Positions 1 to 12,409 of a stretch of 64,000 nucleotides of DNA are shown piece after piece. Origin of the DNA: Schizochytrium sp. TIO01 (Eukaryota > Sar > Bigyra > Thraustochytrida > Thraustochytriidae); NCBI GenBank assembly GCA_004764695.1, contig SMSO01000025.1:3876102-3940101 (forward strand). The letters are read 5' to 3'. The notes below the pieces were generated by a model. That model was not told where the DNA came from and searched no databases. It saw nothing but the letters and a program-made list of their open reading frames with translations. Positions within the stretch are counted from its first letter, which is position 1. Each line of letters begins with the position of its first letter. The position numbers and the translations under genes were made by a program.

Positions 1-378
1 AGATTGTCATCAAGGTTCCATACGTAGACCTACATGGAATCTGAAAATGTGATCAATCTTGACTGACCCTCCACTATGACCTTGTTGCTTGCTATTCGCA
101 AAGTAACACTTCACGACTCAGCCTATCAGAGAATATTGCCCTTGTATACCCTGGTGAACTCAGCAAAGGGAATGATGCTTTTAATAATCTTTGTTTATAG
201 GTCTTTGAAAGCTGAAGCGATAAGTATTGTATGAATCTAGTATGCTCAACAGAAGCTGTTTAATTTGAATGTATGAAGTGACTAGGATATCATGATTATT
301 TACTTTTTCAAAGATGGGTGTGAAAAAAACTATGTGCCAGCATGCTATAATAGATAACAGTACATCCTATGTAGAATT

Positions 379-400
379 GGGGGGGGGGGGGGGGGGGGGG
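379..400. repeat. G homopolymer, 22 nt
   Basis: An uninterrupted run of 22 G lies in otherwise AT-rich sequence. The exact length may be a sequencing artefact. Confidence 0.95.
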
Positions 401-1655
401 TTATTTGAAAGTGATGACATCATCGAGCAAGTATGATGACTATGAAATATGCAACGTTATAAATTCAGGAATCTAGTTAAGAAAAATATGTTTATTAGAG
501 TGTCTGCCCAAGTGAATATAATCTGACTGGCACGCCCTTGACTCGGACTTCAAAGCGAGCTTTAATTCCTGATGAAAGCTTCTCCCTGATGAGGCAGAGG
601 TTGACGAGGAAGACGAACCCCAAGGTAGGCCAGTCCAGTTATAACAAGAGGAGACTAAGCTAGAGCTAATCTGTAGTTCTCACAACATCATGAGTTAAAT
701 CAACATGTTTCCGCAAGTACTGATTCAGATTTGGCCCTACATATGCCCTTGATTATGAAGTGCACTTTCACTCTTGAGTTCCCGTCGCCTCACGCCTTTG
801 TATCTTGACAGTTAAGTTCAGATCATATACTTATCTAATAGTGTAGGAGATATGATATTGTGTGAGGTACTCTGTTAAAGTCCTCTCCACAAGACCTTTC
901 AATTCTCAGTCATGTTGTCACTTCTGTCCAGATCACTTTATCATTAAACTCAAATGATATGCAGAATATACCACTTCCTGAGAATCCCCCAACTACGATT
1001 TGCGTCATTTAGGGCCGTGCGAACGCCAGGTTTTGTGGGAACCACATTTTCACTAGCCAGAGGCGAATCCTATCAAACACGACCTTGAACCCGGGAACGA
1101 ATTAAGCTAAAGTAAACATCCCACATGTGACTGACTGTTCATAGTTTTAGAGGACTGATACTTCGATCCGTCGCGGGCAGAGCTGCATATAGCAATATAG
1201 CAATATCAATCAATATCAGTATCTAGAACCTATAATTTACTACATAAGCAATTACCACGGGCTGCTGCAATCCACGGATGATTAACCAAGTTGGAATCAG
1301 CAACGCGACACCACATCGCTGAGGTCTGCTCACTACTGGACTTCTCATAAAGCTTGTCTATTCTAATCGCATGAATTTTCAATTTCTATAAATCGCATGC
1401 TTCAAGGATGCCTTCCCCCACATAGAACCTCAAGAAGTCATCAGAGATTGAAAAAGTCTATCAGCGGCGATCTCTACTCTAGAGAAAGCTAGCTCCTACT
1501 TATGGGTGACGAAGATGATTAGAAGTAGTCTTTGACTAGCGCGAGTGTTGCTATTGAATCTTCAAAATGAAACTGACTAGAAGTTGCTCTTGTGATATTA
1601 TGGCGATGATTTTGACTTTAATTTTTACTACTATCATTTTATTATCATTATTATT

Positions 1656-1779
<124 letters not shown>

Positions 1780-2659
1780 TGGTTATTATTATGGTTATTA
1801 TTAAGTTTAAACTTTTAATTAAAATGTTTTCGTTCGTATTAACCTAAAAAGTTGCATTTAAAAAAGAAAAAAAGAAGAAAGAAAGATGAAAATGAAAATA
1901 AGTGAGCGCCTAAATGTACTATGCAGGTACATACTCTACGAAGAGTCGAGGTGTGGTGAGTGACAGCTGCTATTCGCTAGCATTGGAATTGCGGGATGCG
2001 GTGAACTCTACTTCAAACATGATCTACCTTCTACAGGCCCAGGTGCCGAAGGCAGAGCGCTGATAAACTTCGATCAATCTTCTCGCTTTGTTCGCGAAAC
2101 ACAACATATGCACTCGGCCTAACCATTAACCTTGAACTCATCATTTTGCTATTATAAAGTATGGAATGGCATTTTTGCCTTTTTGTAAACAAAAACTTAC
2201 GATCATCATGTTAGATATTTTTTCTCTTATCATCATAGTACGGAGAAAACTTGCCTCGCAAACGGCGGTCCATCGTTCACACTGTGTGGCCGCGTCATTG
2301 CAGGCCACAAGTGGTGCAGGTCTAACCAGCACCGGCGTATTAGAACAACTCCTTCCAGCAGAGCACGGTAAAGAACGAGGTCCTCGGGAGTCTTCCGGTG
2401 CATCGATAGTGGACCGCACACCGCAGAGGAGAACGGGCCCTTCCTTTCCAACGCAGTCTGTTTCTTTCATAGCAAAACTTGATGGTTGACGCTTTGACTG
2501 AATAAGCAGCCAAACAAAGAAACAAAGAAACAAAGAATCAAAGCAACATAGAAAGAAGTCTTCGCTACAGAAGGCGGCCTGCGTCTTTGAAAGGGCTTTG
2601 GACCCTCTAACTTACTTCGAAGCGCGGCTGGAGCTTGCTTGCTTCTTCGTGCGAAGAAG

Positions 2660-3230
2660 ACATCGATGGACAGCGTGGAGCTCGAAGTGGAGCAGCTCGA
2701 GAACCAAGCATGCATGACGGCACGAGGAATTCGAATATTTCGAGCGACACAAGGAATAATTTGAATTTCAGAGGGACCAGCGAGAGGATTTGAAGAACTG
2801 CACCCACGAGGACCTTGAAACGAGGAGCATCAACGTCGTGATCGATCGAGGCACCGAGGAGCTCAGGCGCTACTCCCGGGTAGCCGAAACGAGCCGCCGG
2901 AACGAGCTGAAGCGCTGCGCTGAGGTCCTTGCCATTCGCTCCAACGGCGGCGGCGGCGGCGGCGGCGGCGTCGTGGACTTTCTGAGCTGAGTTCTCGCTG
3001 GTTCGAGTTTGACCATGGCGGCATTCGCGCGACGATCACGACCACGGCGATGAAGAGGTCCGGGAGCCCAACGCTGATGGCGGAAACCGATGCGAGCAAC
3101 TCGAGCAAGAGCGGCAGCAAGAGCGGCAAGAGCAGCGCGAGGCTACCTTGCTTCGATTCGAAAAGACATCCCTTGGCAACGGCCAGCTCCAGCTCCGGCT
3201 CCAGCTCCAGCTCCGGCTGCGGCTGCTAGG
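2660..3230 (+). pseudogene. Decayed coding-like island, charged coiled-coil composition
   Basis: Plus-strand frames read as Glu/Arg/Gln-rich, helix-prone peptide that jumps frame and meets stops. One segment near 2670-2700 reads VELEVEQLENQ. In another frame at about 2727-2985, a segment beginning HEEFEYFERHKE meets a stop and then continues as charged sequence (QRDQREDLKN, EELRRYSR). After a CGG tract at 2945-2970, a third frame near 3090-3140 reads CEQLEQERQQERQEQRE. GC content is well above the flanks. I read this as remains of a coiled-coil gene or repeat-expanded coding sequence. Low-complexity DNA under no coding selection could mimic it. Confidence 0.3.
2945..2970. repeat. CGG trinucleotide tract
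   Basis: About nine CGG units lie inside the GC-rich island; depending on frame they read as poly-Gly or poly-Ala. Confidence 0.9.
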
Positions 3231-3400
3231 TAGGAAGAAGAGCCTGAAGAGCTGAGAGATCAGTGAAGCGAGCGAGCTTCGAAAGTTTGCGCACTCGCCG
3301 CCAAGTCCGAGTTCATGGCCACGCTCAAGCCGCGCTCCAAGGCCAGGTTCGAGATCGTGCTCTACAGTTCGAGAGAGTTTGAAGATCCAAGATCGCGATA

Positions 3401-3492
3401 ATTTGAATAATCTGAATAATTTGAATAATTTGAATAATTTGAATAATTTGAATAATTTGAATAATTGGTTGAATGAATGAATGAATGAATGA
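3401..3492. repeat. 9-bp tandem repeat (TTTGAATAA) running into a GAAT tract
   Basis: About seven copies of a 9-bp unit TTTGAATAA (3401-3466) are followed by about five GAAT units. The minus-strand ORF across it is a repeat artefact (NYSNYS). Confidence 0.9.
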
Positions 3493-3594
3493 GTTGGACA
3501 TTCATTGCCACGCGCTCATTCCACGCCTTCACTTCTACCCAAAGCGGCAGTCTTTTTAGCAATCTGGACATCGCAGATACCTGCAGCGAAGAAA

Positions 3595-3620
3595 AGAGAG
3601 AGAGAGAGAGAGAGAGAGAG
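3595..3620. repeat. AG dinucleotide repeat
   Basis: Thirteen AG units in a row. Confidence 0.95.
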
Positions 3621-6490
3621 TTTTCCAGGGCGTCGAGATTCGCCACTAAAGATAAGAGCCTTCGTCGTAGGTTCTATAGAAAATAGTGGGGACTGTCAAA
3701 ATAGGCTTAAAAGGTAGAAAGCCGCCTTACGGGTTTTGCGAACCCCGCACTCACTCTAATCACCGCTCGTCTCCGCTTCTGGTCGCGGCTTTCGCCAGAG
3801 AAGATCGATTCTTGCAGTTTTGATTGATTGTTTGAGGGGGGGGAAGCGCTGGAGATCAGGTTATTTGTTATCTAGGAATCTCAGAACAATGATAAGTAGC
3901 AAAAGCTTTATTGCCCATATCATTCCATTTTTTTTAAAGGAAGAAAATTGTAATTCAGAACATTGTTTTTACTCTTACTTTAAAAAATAAAATTAAAAAT
4001 AAATATATACTTTTTTTTTTTTGAATTATTTAAAATAAATAAATAAATAGTGATTTTTTGGTTAAAAAGTGATAAAATAAGAACAGCTTTAGATTTTCGA
4101 AGTTCTCAGTGCAATTCTTCAAACGCAGTCAATGAACTTAGATCCTTTCAGGCTGAAGAGAGGCATAGCATACTCGTAGCTCAGAAGGCGCCGCACCTGC
4201 AGACGCATCGATCGTATTCGGTTGAATTTAGCAGCGCTTGGAAAGACACCGCAATCTCAAGTTTTGCCCATTGAAGGATGATCCATCCATCTTGAAAGTC
4301 TGCAGATTGGGGAGAAAACTCGCCGAGAAACCCCATCCATCCAGCGGTGGTATCTATCATCTCTCTTCATCATCGTCACCGTCACCTTCATCGTCGTCGT
4401 CGTCGTCGTCATCGTCGGCGGCATCGACATCGCCTCCCACCGTTACCACGCTTTGCGAACCAGCGTCGATCGGGCGCCAATCATTCATCCCAACGATCAT
4501 GGCCGCGATACTGCTGATGACCACGCTCAAAAGGCATTCAAAGAAGCGCGAATGATGGCAAAGACAGACTGAGAGGTCGTCGTGATGATCAGTGAGTGTG
4601 TGTATGTGAGTTTATTGCTACTGTGAGCGCGAACAAAAGACAGAAAGCTATCAGTCAGGTACAGGAGAACGAATGCTTTGCTTTGTTTGACATGGCGGCG
4701 CTCGAACTTGAATCCGAGTGGAAGAACTGAGTAGCTAGTACCTAAATAGCTGGCGGAATGCAACTTGAAGGAATCGAAAGCCAAGTCGCGACTTTGCACA
4801 CGCGAGGAAGACAAAGACACAAGAAAACACGGGCGGAGGAGAGAGCGTTCTAGCTGCAGGTGAGGGCATTTGGTTGCCTTGGGCGCCTTGAGTGCTTCGC
4901 GCGACCTATAAAAACGAAGAAGCTTCATAATCCAAAGCAGCCTCTCCAAGCTAGTGAAGGCGGGAAGGAAGGTACCTAGTGTAAACAAATAAAGAGAAAA
5001 GAGAAAGGAAAAGGTTAGTGTCAAAGCGGCACGCACCAAGAAAGCAAACAAAATCATACGCCGCTCTTTCCAAAAACTAAAAGTAGAGCTTGCAATAAAG
5101 GTGAGGTAGAGGAAGCAAGGAACGCGGGCACAGCAGTCAGGACCTTCCTTCCCACGGCGAGCAATGAGTTTGTTTGTTTGTTTATTTATTTATTTGTTTA
5201 TTTGTTTGTTTATTTATTTGTTGACCTTGCGGGGCTTTGGAGCACGGAGGTGTGGTGCCTCTGCATGAGCGATAGTTGAACTGCGACGGTGTTGTTGTCC
5301 TGATTACTCGTGGATGAATTGGTCAATCACGTTGTGTGCGAGTGTGTACGCCTCCGGAGAGGCCTCTGAGTAGTCAATCAAACATGTGAATTTGAGTGCC
5401 AGAATCCTCATATCCATTTCAAAGGAAAAGAGCTCAAGAAAGAGTTTGAAAGAAATGCACTGGCACTGCTATTGATTGATTGATTGAATGAATGAATGAT
5501 TGAATGAAAGCAAAAAACCGGATCTGGCTGTGTCGCAGAATTTTCTCACGAGTTGAGCAGAGGGATCGAATTGAATAGATGGGAGCAAGAGAAGACACAA
5601 CTCGCAGGTGATTCGTATTCGCAAGCGAGTTCATAGTAAAGGTGCAGAGGGCTGGAGGCCGGGAAGGAGGAACTTGAAGGACAAAGGCATACGCGTGCTA
5701 AAGTCTAGTGCGTGCACGACAACTCTGACGAGAGATCCTTAAATCGATTGTCGTGTGCGCCAAAGTGCCAATCCAAATAAAGACGGTGCTGCGATCTTGG
5801 AACTTCTTGCTTTCTCACTTTTTTATTTTTTTAATTTTCTAATTTTTGTTAAATAAATAAATAAATAGAAAGTTCTTTCTTTTTTCTTTAAAAAAGAAAA
5901 AAGGCATCCGGATATTATTATCATTGAATTCTTCTGAACGAAAAAGGCGATGGTAAAACAATTGGATACCAAAGCCTGAAAAAGCTGAGGGAACGGAGAG
6001 TAACTCAAAGTAAAGACTCGTGCTTGAATAGGCGGTGCTCTATGTTATGGCTGTTTGTTCGAGAGAGGACAAAGAAACAAAGAAACAAAGAAACAAACTC
6101 TCCTCTGATCTCCTGAATCTCCTGCCCTAATAGAGCAAGCAAGCAAGCAAGCAAGCTACTACTACAATGTCTCTTTCTGTCATGTGCAGTGCCTGAATCA
6201 GAACAGAAGCACACTTCTAATTTCCTTCCCGTGAGCAGAAGAGGGGAACGTGGATTCGTTTGCTCGTCGTTGAAGGTGACAGGGCATGGAAAGCGCCACC
6301 GCTTTCGATGGATCTTCACTTCCTTCGTAAAGCGAGCTTGGCTCGTTGGTATCTTGAGATGCAGATGCAGATGCATGGTCAAAGGCGGCGTGTGAAGAAG
6401 ATACAGACGCAAGTGGTTTCCAACTCCTGTTTCCTTGTTTTCATGTGCTACTTTCATAAAGTTTATAAAAGCTTAATTTCAAATTAAAAA
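3621..6490. other. Gene-free, low-complexity stretch
   Basis: Short ORFs here lack motifs and protein-like composition. Content: AT-only islands at about 3950-4050 and 5818-5905, a TCG-rich tract at about 4365-4425, a TTTATTTG-type tract at 5169-5222, GATT/GAAT runs at about 5470-5505 and an AAAGAAAC run at 6070-6096. No RNA gene was recognised. Confidence 0.5.
5169..5222. repeat. TTTGTTTATT low-complexity tract
   Basis: Alternating TTTG and TTTA tetranucleotides. The same type recurs at about 11085-11110 and 42420-42521. Confidence 0.9.
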
Positions 6491-6499
6491 AAAAGAACT

Positions 6500-6960
6500 T
6501 TCGAAGGACGGCGCCGAAGAGTTTGAAATTGAAATTTGAAAATCCAGCAATTTGAAATTTCAGTAGCCAGATGAATGAGGACCTCGAAAAGTTCAAGCCA
6601 AACTAGCAATCGAAGAAGAGGCGTCCAAACGCATGCCGCGGCGAGAGGGTCTGCGGCGGTGGTCTTCTGCGAAGCATCGGTGCGCACGCAAGCGCTCGCT
6701 CGCTCCCTCGCTCGTGCACGCACCCACCGCCAAGAAAGAAAGACAGAAAGACAGAAAGAAAGACAGAAAGAAATCGATCTTCGCGTGTGGTCCCAGCCCT
6801 CGACGAAGCGGAAGGAGGCTCTTCAGGAGCTGGTGCCGCAGTTTCTTGCCCCGACCCGAGTGGCTCCAAGCGGGATGGGCTGATCTCAATGCCGCTCGCT
6901 TCGAGCTGAGAGCGAGGCTTGAGCTCGGTTGGTTGATCCCAGCACAGCCAAAAGGCAAGC
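6500..6960 (+). pseudogene. Second decayed coding-like island
   Basis: This is a GC-rich block between AT-rich tracts. Plus-strand frames give short charged helical segments (EEFEIEI then a stop; NEDLEKFK then a stop; VQAKLAIEEEASKRMPRRE in a shifted frame), ending in a Lys/Gln/Asp low-complexity run at about 6735-6770. It resembles the island at 2660-3230 in style, with Glu/Lys-rich text broken by stops and frame changes. No family is recognised, and it may be neutral sequence. Confidence 0.22.
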
Positions 6961-6999
6961 GAGCCCAGCATCGAGATCACGGTTGGAGACAGGCGATCG

Positions 7000-9370
7000 C
7001 GGGAGTGTCCGTTTAGTCGAAGATCAAGAACCGCGGGTGATAGATAGATAGATATCTATGGATCGATGAGCGGATCGATACCATCCCGCTTGGAGGAAGC
7101 ACGCGACGTCACATGGTTGGATGCGTTGGAACGGCTTGAATGAATGAATGAATGATTGAATGGTCGAATGCGATGATGGATGGCCGATCAGCTTTGATCA
7201 CAAACTGACTTGACTGAGTAAGTAGCGGCTTCGTGCCACCTGCTGGTAAACTTGGACTTGGCTCGGCTTGCTTGCTTGGCACATCAGCCTTGGTCGAGCA
7301 TTTATCAATTCATTTTGTTTGTACATTTGTACAGATTAGTCAATAAAGGCAGTCGCAGAAAGAGCGAATCGGCAATATCCGGTCTCACTACTGAGAAGCC
7401 TTTGCTAATTGAGATTGGACCACGAGGAAGAGATCAGTATGATCTATGTTGTTTGCAAACCTGAAGAAGCCTCTCTCTCTCTCTCTGTGTGTGTCTCTGT
7501 CTCTCGGAGCGAAAAATAAGGACCAAAGCAGGGGCGCCTCCGTCCTTCCCTCTCGAACTAGGACTGGCGTAGTAACAGCTACTGAGAAGTTCTGTTTTCT
7601 CCTTCGAATTGAAAATGGTTTTGGAAACTCTCTCACTCTCTCCTTGTAAAACTTAAGATATTATTTGTTTTTAAGTATAATAATATATATGTATGTATAA
7701 ACATAAAATCAACAGGAGTTACATTTTAACAAAAGCCCCTTGCTATTACCATTGTCACTACCAGGATACCTAGCAGCCCGTATCTTTTTGACTATCTGAC
7801 TGTACACCGTGTTCGGTATGCTTGCACGGGTGCTCTGTTGGGCGTGACCATTCAGAACCGGCTATAGTGGCACTTAGAAGTTACAATAGCACCTTTTCTC
7901 TTTTGGAGGCAGGTAGAGAAAAATAGAAACGAAGAAATGGGTACTTTCAAAGTTTAGCTTTAAAAAGGTTTTAGCAAGATCAAATTAATTTTAAATTAAA
8001 TAAAAAAAGTAAATAAAAAGTAAATAAAAAGAGCAAGAACTGAGCCATTGAGACCAAGTTCTTCAAGTTCTTCCCTGCCGCTGTGCTATTTTAGAGGCAG
8101 GAAGATCGACCTCACTCGGGGCATTGCCGCTATGGCCAAACCTCAGCGCGACTGCAAAAGCCGGCTGATGGCCCATTATACATACACGCGCGCACGAATA
8201 AGACCTGGAGGAGGAGCAGGAAAGAGAAGAAACGCTATCGAAGAACCCTTTCGTAGCACTTTTTCCTCTACTCTAAGAGCAACCTAGTATGCCACTTATC
8301 TTGCACCTCGAGACTCCTACTGCCTCCTACACAGACGAAAGTATAGTGAAAGACAGGAGCGTCTCCCCTTTCTCTCAGAGATAATTCTTTCCTTTCTTTC
8401 CTTTCTTTCTTTTCGCTTCTTTTCGCTGAGTTGCATAGTTGTTTGTTACTTCTTACTCTTTTGGGGTGATGATGATGGTAATGGAAATGGCAATGGCAAT
8501 CGATATTCTGCGTTGGATTTGAAATCCCAATCGCAGAGACAGAGACCTCAGGGAAGGCAAACATCCTTGGCGTGGACGTGGTCGAGGTCTGCGTGGAGGT
8601 CGATGGAGCGAACGATCGAGCGTGAGGATTGATTCTTCAGGCCGGCTCATGATTCCGGGTGGTGGGTGGATGGATGCATGGATGGATGGATGGATCCTGC
8701 CTGATTCGTGGACATGGCGAAGAAAGCTCAAGAATTTGAACGCGAGGAATCAGACGGACCACGAGCTCGAGTAACTCTGAGCAGCAGCATCGACACGAGG
8801 CTTAACGGCGGCGGCGATGATGATGCCGGCGACGGCATGTACAACCTCTGCTCGGGCTGCAGGATGCCTGGATGCCACTGCGTGAACCGCGCGGCGTGAG
8901 GGTTTGGCGGCAGACCACGAAACTTGGCTTGGCGTGGTGTGGCACGATGAGCTTTGAAGATCAGGTCCCGAACTTTGAAGAAGAGGCCAGTTCCAGCTCA
9001 TCTTGCTTTCATTCAAGTGCCATCGCGATCTGGACAAGACGACGAACAGCTGGTCCTGAAGAGCCACGAAGAAACTTAAAGTCACAGCGTTAACTTAACT
9101 AACTCACAATCGATTGTGATATCTCTTTTCAGTACGAAGAATCGCGAAGCTCGCACTGTTGATTGAAGGAGGAGTCGCCATCATGGCATGGCGCATGATC
9201 ATGTCATTCTTCGTGTGATGGCACAATCAGCAATTCAATTCAGCAGATCCTAGTTCTTCTTGTCGAACGTGCCGGCGCTTTGACTGATTGATCGGGCGGT
9301 CGCTCAATTTCGTCGATTGCGTCGATTGCCTTTCATTCGCAAGAGCCCTCCTTTCCTTGCCATTGCGGCA
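7000..9370. other. Gene-free stretch with microsatellites
   Basis: Contains GATA and GAAT runs (about 7040-7055, 7137-7160), CT runs (7472-7505), AT-only islands (7665-7700, 7985-8035) and GGAT runs near 8665-8695. A short plus-strand ORF from the ATG at 8714 to 8899 starts Glu-rich (QEFEREE) and then becomes Gly/Asp and Cys-rich. I recognise nothing in it. The overlapping ORFs on both strands between 8700 and 9100 exclude one another. Confidence 0.45.
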
Positions 9371-9382
9371 TTTGCTATCCGT

Positions 9383-9502
9383 CTCCAGAACCTCAGGAAG
9401 AGCCGAGAAAGGAGGCAATTGACATCGATCTATCATATGCATCTCCAGAACCTCAGGAAGAGCCGAGAAAGGAGGCGATTGATATCGATCGATCATATGA
9501 TC
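9383..9502. repeat. Tandem duplication, 60-bp unit, two copies
   Basis: Copies 9383-9442 and 9443-9502 begin with the identical segment CTCCAGAACCTCAGGAAGAG and differ at only a few positions near their ends. The period is a multiple of three, so ORFs on both strands show a 20-residue repeat (plus strand: LQNLRKSRERR). Whether it was ever translated is unknown. Confidence 0.95.
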
Positions 9503-10994
9503 TACCCAAATATTGGTGCCAAAGACACGAGGAAGCGGGCAAAATCGCTCACTGTCTACTCGAAGTAGGTAGGTAGGTAGATGGATACGCAGAGGGAGAG
9601 GCCGTCAGAGGAGGATTAAGGTGAAGCGCTGAGAAGCTGACTTGCAGGAAGGAAAAACGTGCCTGAGGCCTCTGGAGCCGTCGAGGAAGACCCTCGAGAG
9701 AACTTGAAAGCTAGCTTTCTATGTCCCCTCTGCGCTGGTCAACCAACTTGAAGTTCTCGCGGTGAGTAGCTGTCTATCGATCTATGTTACTCAACTTGGT
9801 TCTATCCTGTCCTTGTCTACTGCTTTGAAAGGAAGAATGTTTTCAACAACAACAACAACAACAACAACAAAATAACTTTTGTTAAATAAAGGTGAAAATA
9901 GTGGTACGTACAGTTAGTTTTCTCTAACTATGTCGATTCAACGGGAAAAGGTAAGAAGTGTGAGCTTTTAGTTTGGTGTGGCAAGAACAACTGAGGAAAA
10001 AAAGGCAGTTTTCTTGGATTTGGTTTGAAAAGAGGGCGCATCGACATCTTTTCTCTTTTTTCTTTCTGACCGCCGACCTCCTTTCGCCGTCCCTATGGAG
10101 ATGTTGCGGAAGGTGATCATTCACTTAGACTTCACATTTGTAGAAAGCTGTACACACAGCGAGCGATAAGGTGGTTTGTTGATGTCTCCATGAGCTATTA
10201 TAACAGATCTTCTTCAATTCTCATGCCGAGCAAAATTTAAGTTATTTATTTTAAAATTAAAAAAGGAAATTACCATTTTTAAGATTACTATTGTTATCGC
10301 TACTACCTAGGTAGTTGACAACCTTTAAGATAGCGCGAGAAAGTAAAAGAGAGAAAACGAGAAGGAAATCGAGAACCAACACTGTTTACATTTATCGCGA
10401 AGGCAAAGTTTCCAGCTCCACACAAAATCCACGTTGTCTCTGTTGTATTTATACTGGACTATGTAGTTTAGAGAGCAGATAAAGACTACTGGAAACAGGG
10501 TATATCGAGGGGAAAGCTCTATCTTTCAGTCCTTCCTCTGGATAAACTATGTCTTTTTTTTTTTTCCGTAAAAAAATTGCTTCGTTATTTAAAAAAAATA
10601 CTTTAAAACTACTATATACGTAGTACAATTTTATTTATTCGAATTTGATTTTTATTAATAAATTAATAAATAAATAAATAAATAATTTGCGCTGCCGTCT
10701 CTCTCTCTCCCTCTCTCTGTCTCTCTCTCTGCGCGTAAGGTCTCTTCTCCGTTGCTTTGCGCCGATCTACCTCCGAAGTATCCTGGTATGGACCTGCTGT
10801 GGGGTCCCTCCCATCGGCCGCCTCGCTTTCAACTGAGTTTTCCCCGTATTCTTCACATCAATCACCAGAAATTTAGAACTGGTTTCTGAAGAAGAATGGA
10901 CATTCTAATAACTTCTTACAATTAGTTTGTTTCTTCTTATAGTATAGTTAATGAGTTGAAAGTTTCAATTTTTATTCTCTTTTTACAAAATACA
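9503..10994. other. Gene-free, AT-rich stretch
   Basis: No supported coding sequence. Contains a GTAG run (about 9567-9582), a CAA tract (9847-9871), AT-only islands (10232-10262, 10555-10685), CT-rich tracts (10698-10730) and a perfect 12-bp palindrome CTACCTAGGTAG at 10303-10314. Confidence 0.5.
10303..10314. repeat. Palindrome CTACCTAGGTAG
   Basis: Perfect 12-bp inverted repeat. Its half-site (CTACC/GGTAG) recurs in many intergenic clusters of the window (14634-14997, 45740-45800, 60744-60905). Function unknown. Confidence 0.8.
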
Positions 10995-11070
10995 ATGAAT
11001 GAATGAATGAATGAATGAATGAATGAATGAATGAATGAATGAATGAATGAATGAATGAATGAATGAATGA
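10995..11070. repeat. GAAT tetranucleotide microsatellite
   Basis: About 19 uninterrupted ATGA/GAAT units, the longest of the dispersed GAAT tracts in the window, followed by a TTTATTTG-type tract to about 11112. Confidence 0.95.
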
Positions 11071-11112
11071 TTCTTTGTCTCTTTGTTTATTTGTTTATTT
11101 GTTTATTTGTTA

Positions 11113-11545
11113 TTCTTGAGAAAGAAAGTGTAAGGCGAAGCGCTGAGAGGGGAAAACCTCGGCAGGAGGAGACGGAACCCAGGTGTCTGAGTGCGGCGGG
11201 GCGGCTCGTGGCACCCACGCTGGTCGAGGCTGCTTTTTTGGCGATTCGCGCGGTCACCAAACTCGAATCGCTCGCGCGGAAGGCAGCTTTCGACGCAGCA
11301 CTCACGCAAAGGAGACGGGGACGGCCAAGAGCACCGAGGCTTGAGACATTGTGGCAGCTTGCAGGCTTGCAGGAGGTGTTGCTGCAGGCAGCCCGCAAAC
11401 CACTCACGCGCCCGCTCCCCTGCTCGCTGGAGAAAGCAAGTAGTTCGCGGCTCGATCATCTGAGATCCTCCCTCCACCTTGACTTTTCGAAACAAGCAAG
11501 GGCCTCCTTTTCCGCGCTGGACTCGTCTGGATTGAAAAGGTAGTG
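11113..11545 (+). pseudogene. Third coding-like GC-rich island
   Basis: A plus-strand frame stays open from the low-complexity tract to 11543 and reads as Ala/Leu/Arg-rich, helix-prone sequence (LVEAAFLAIRAVTKLESLAR; LWQLAGLQEVLLQAARK). No credible start codon exists because the upstream part of the frame is the TTTATTTG repeat, and no domain is recognised. Both opposite-strand frames are also long, which fits GC-rich DNA poor in stop codons. It could be a gene relic, an exon of an unrecognised gene, or chance. Confidence 0.25.
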
Positions 11546-12409
11546 GCTGACAGCAGCAGAAGAAACAGTGAGCACGCGCCAAGAGGAAGAGCGACGTAAA
11601 AGGCTGGCCAGCGACGTGCCAAGCTTTGAAAATCGCAACTGGGCCTGTGCTCTGCTGTTTGAATTCTCAAGATCCTTGGATAAATAAGCAACAACGGTGA
11701 TACTAGGGAGTATAGGTAAGTACTAAAGCAACAACATCGGAAATAGGGGCACTTAGGAGTACTACTAGGAGAGCAAGTACAGGACAGAAAAGAAGAAAAG
11801 TCTTGATCGATCTGCCTCGCCTTGATTTCTTCTTCCTCTTTAGCGTTTCGTTCTGTTCTCTTGTGCTCGTCAGCTGTGTCTACGAGTTTATTTGTCGTTC
11901 GAGACCGCGGTTTTAGAGGATCTTGGAAGATGCGATGGAATATTTGTAGAGATAAAGGTAGCAGAGCAAAGATCGTCATGCCGGGAACTGGCAGCATCGA
12001 CGTCAGCCTGAGGAGAGCAATTCTGGAGATCATCAAGATCAAACGTCAATATGCAGACGATTCTCCCAGTAAGAGGTTCGCTTGGAGAGACACAGCACGG
12101 GAGAGGATGACGACGGAAGGAAGACAGAGGGAGAGCAACGGTATCTAAATAGACATGAATGAATGAATGAAAACGGGGAAACTAACGTTCTTAGTCCATT
12201 TTGGCGCGACGTCACGACTATAGTATTTTAAGAAAGAAACAGCTCCCTCGCAGATTCGATCTTCTACGCAATAGCTTATATTGCTAGGAAAGAAGTGAAC
12301 TACAGGTGAGGAAGCAAAACTTCAATTGCAGACTTGCTCGCGCTCCATCACTGTTGCCTGCGAGACTTTGTATACAAACAGATCGATTACAAAAGCAAGT
12401 GAGGAAAAA
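11546..12409. other. Intergenic region upstream of the zinc-finger gene
   Basis: No supported gene. Overlapping ORFs on both strands (11404-12042 minus, 11822-12148 plus) have no motif. A short GAAT run lies at about 12155-12170. The promoter and 5' leader of the downstream zinc-finger gene must lie in the distal part. Confidence 0.45.

Noticed and set aside
11404-12042. 212-codon minus-strand ORF
   Set aside because: Ser/Leu/Arg-mixed text without a domain. It overlaps the island on the opposite strand, and the first half runs over AT-rich sequence. No support beyond length.
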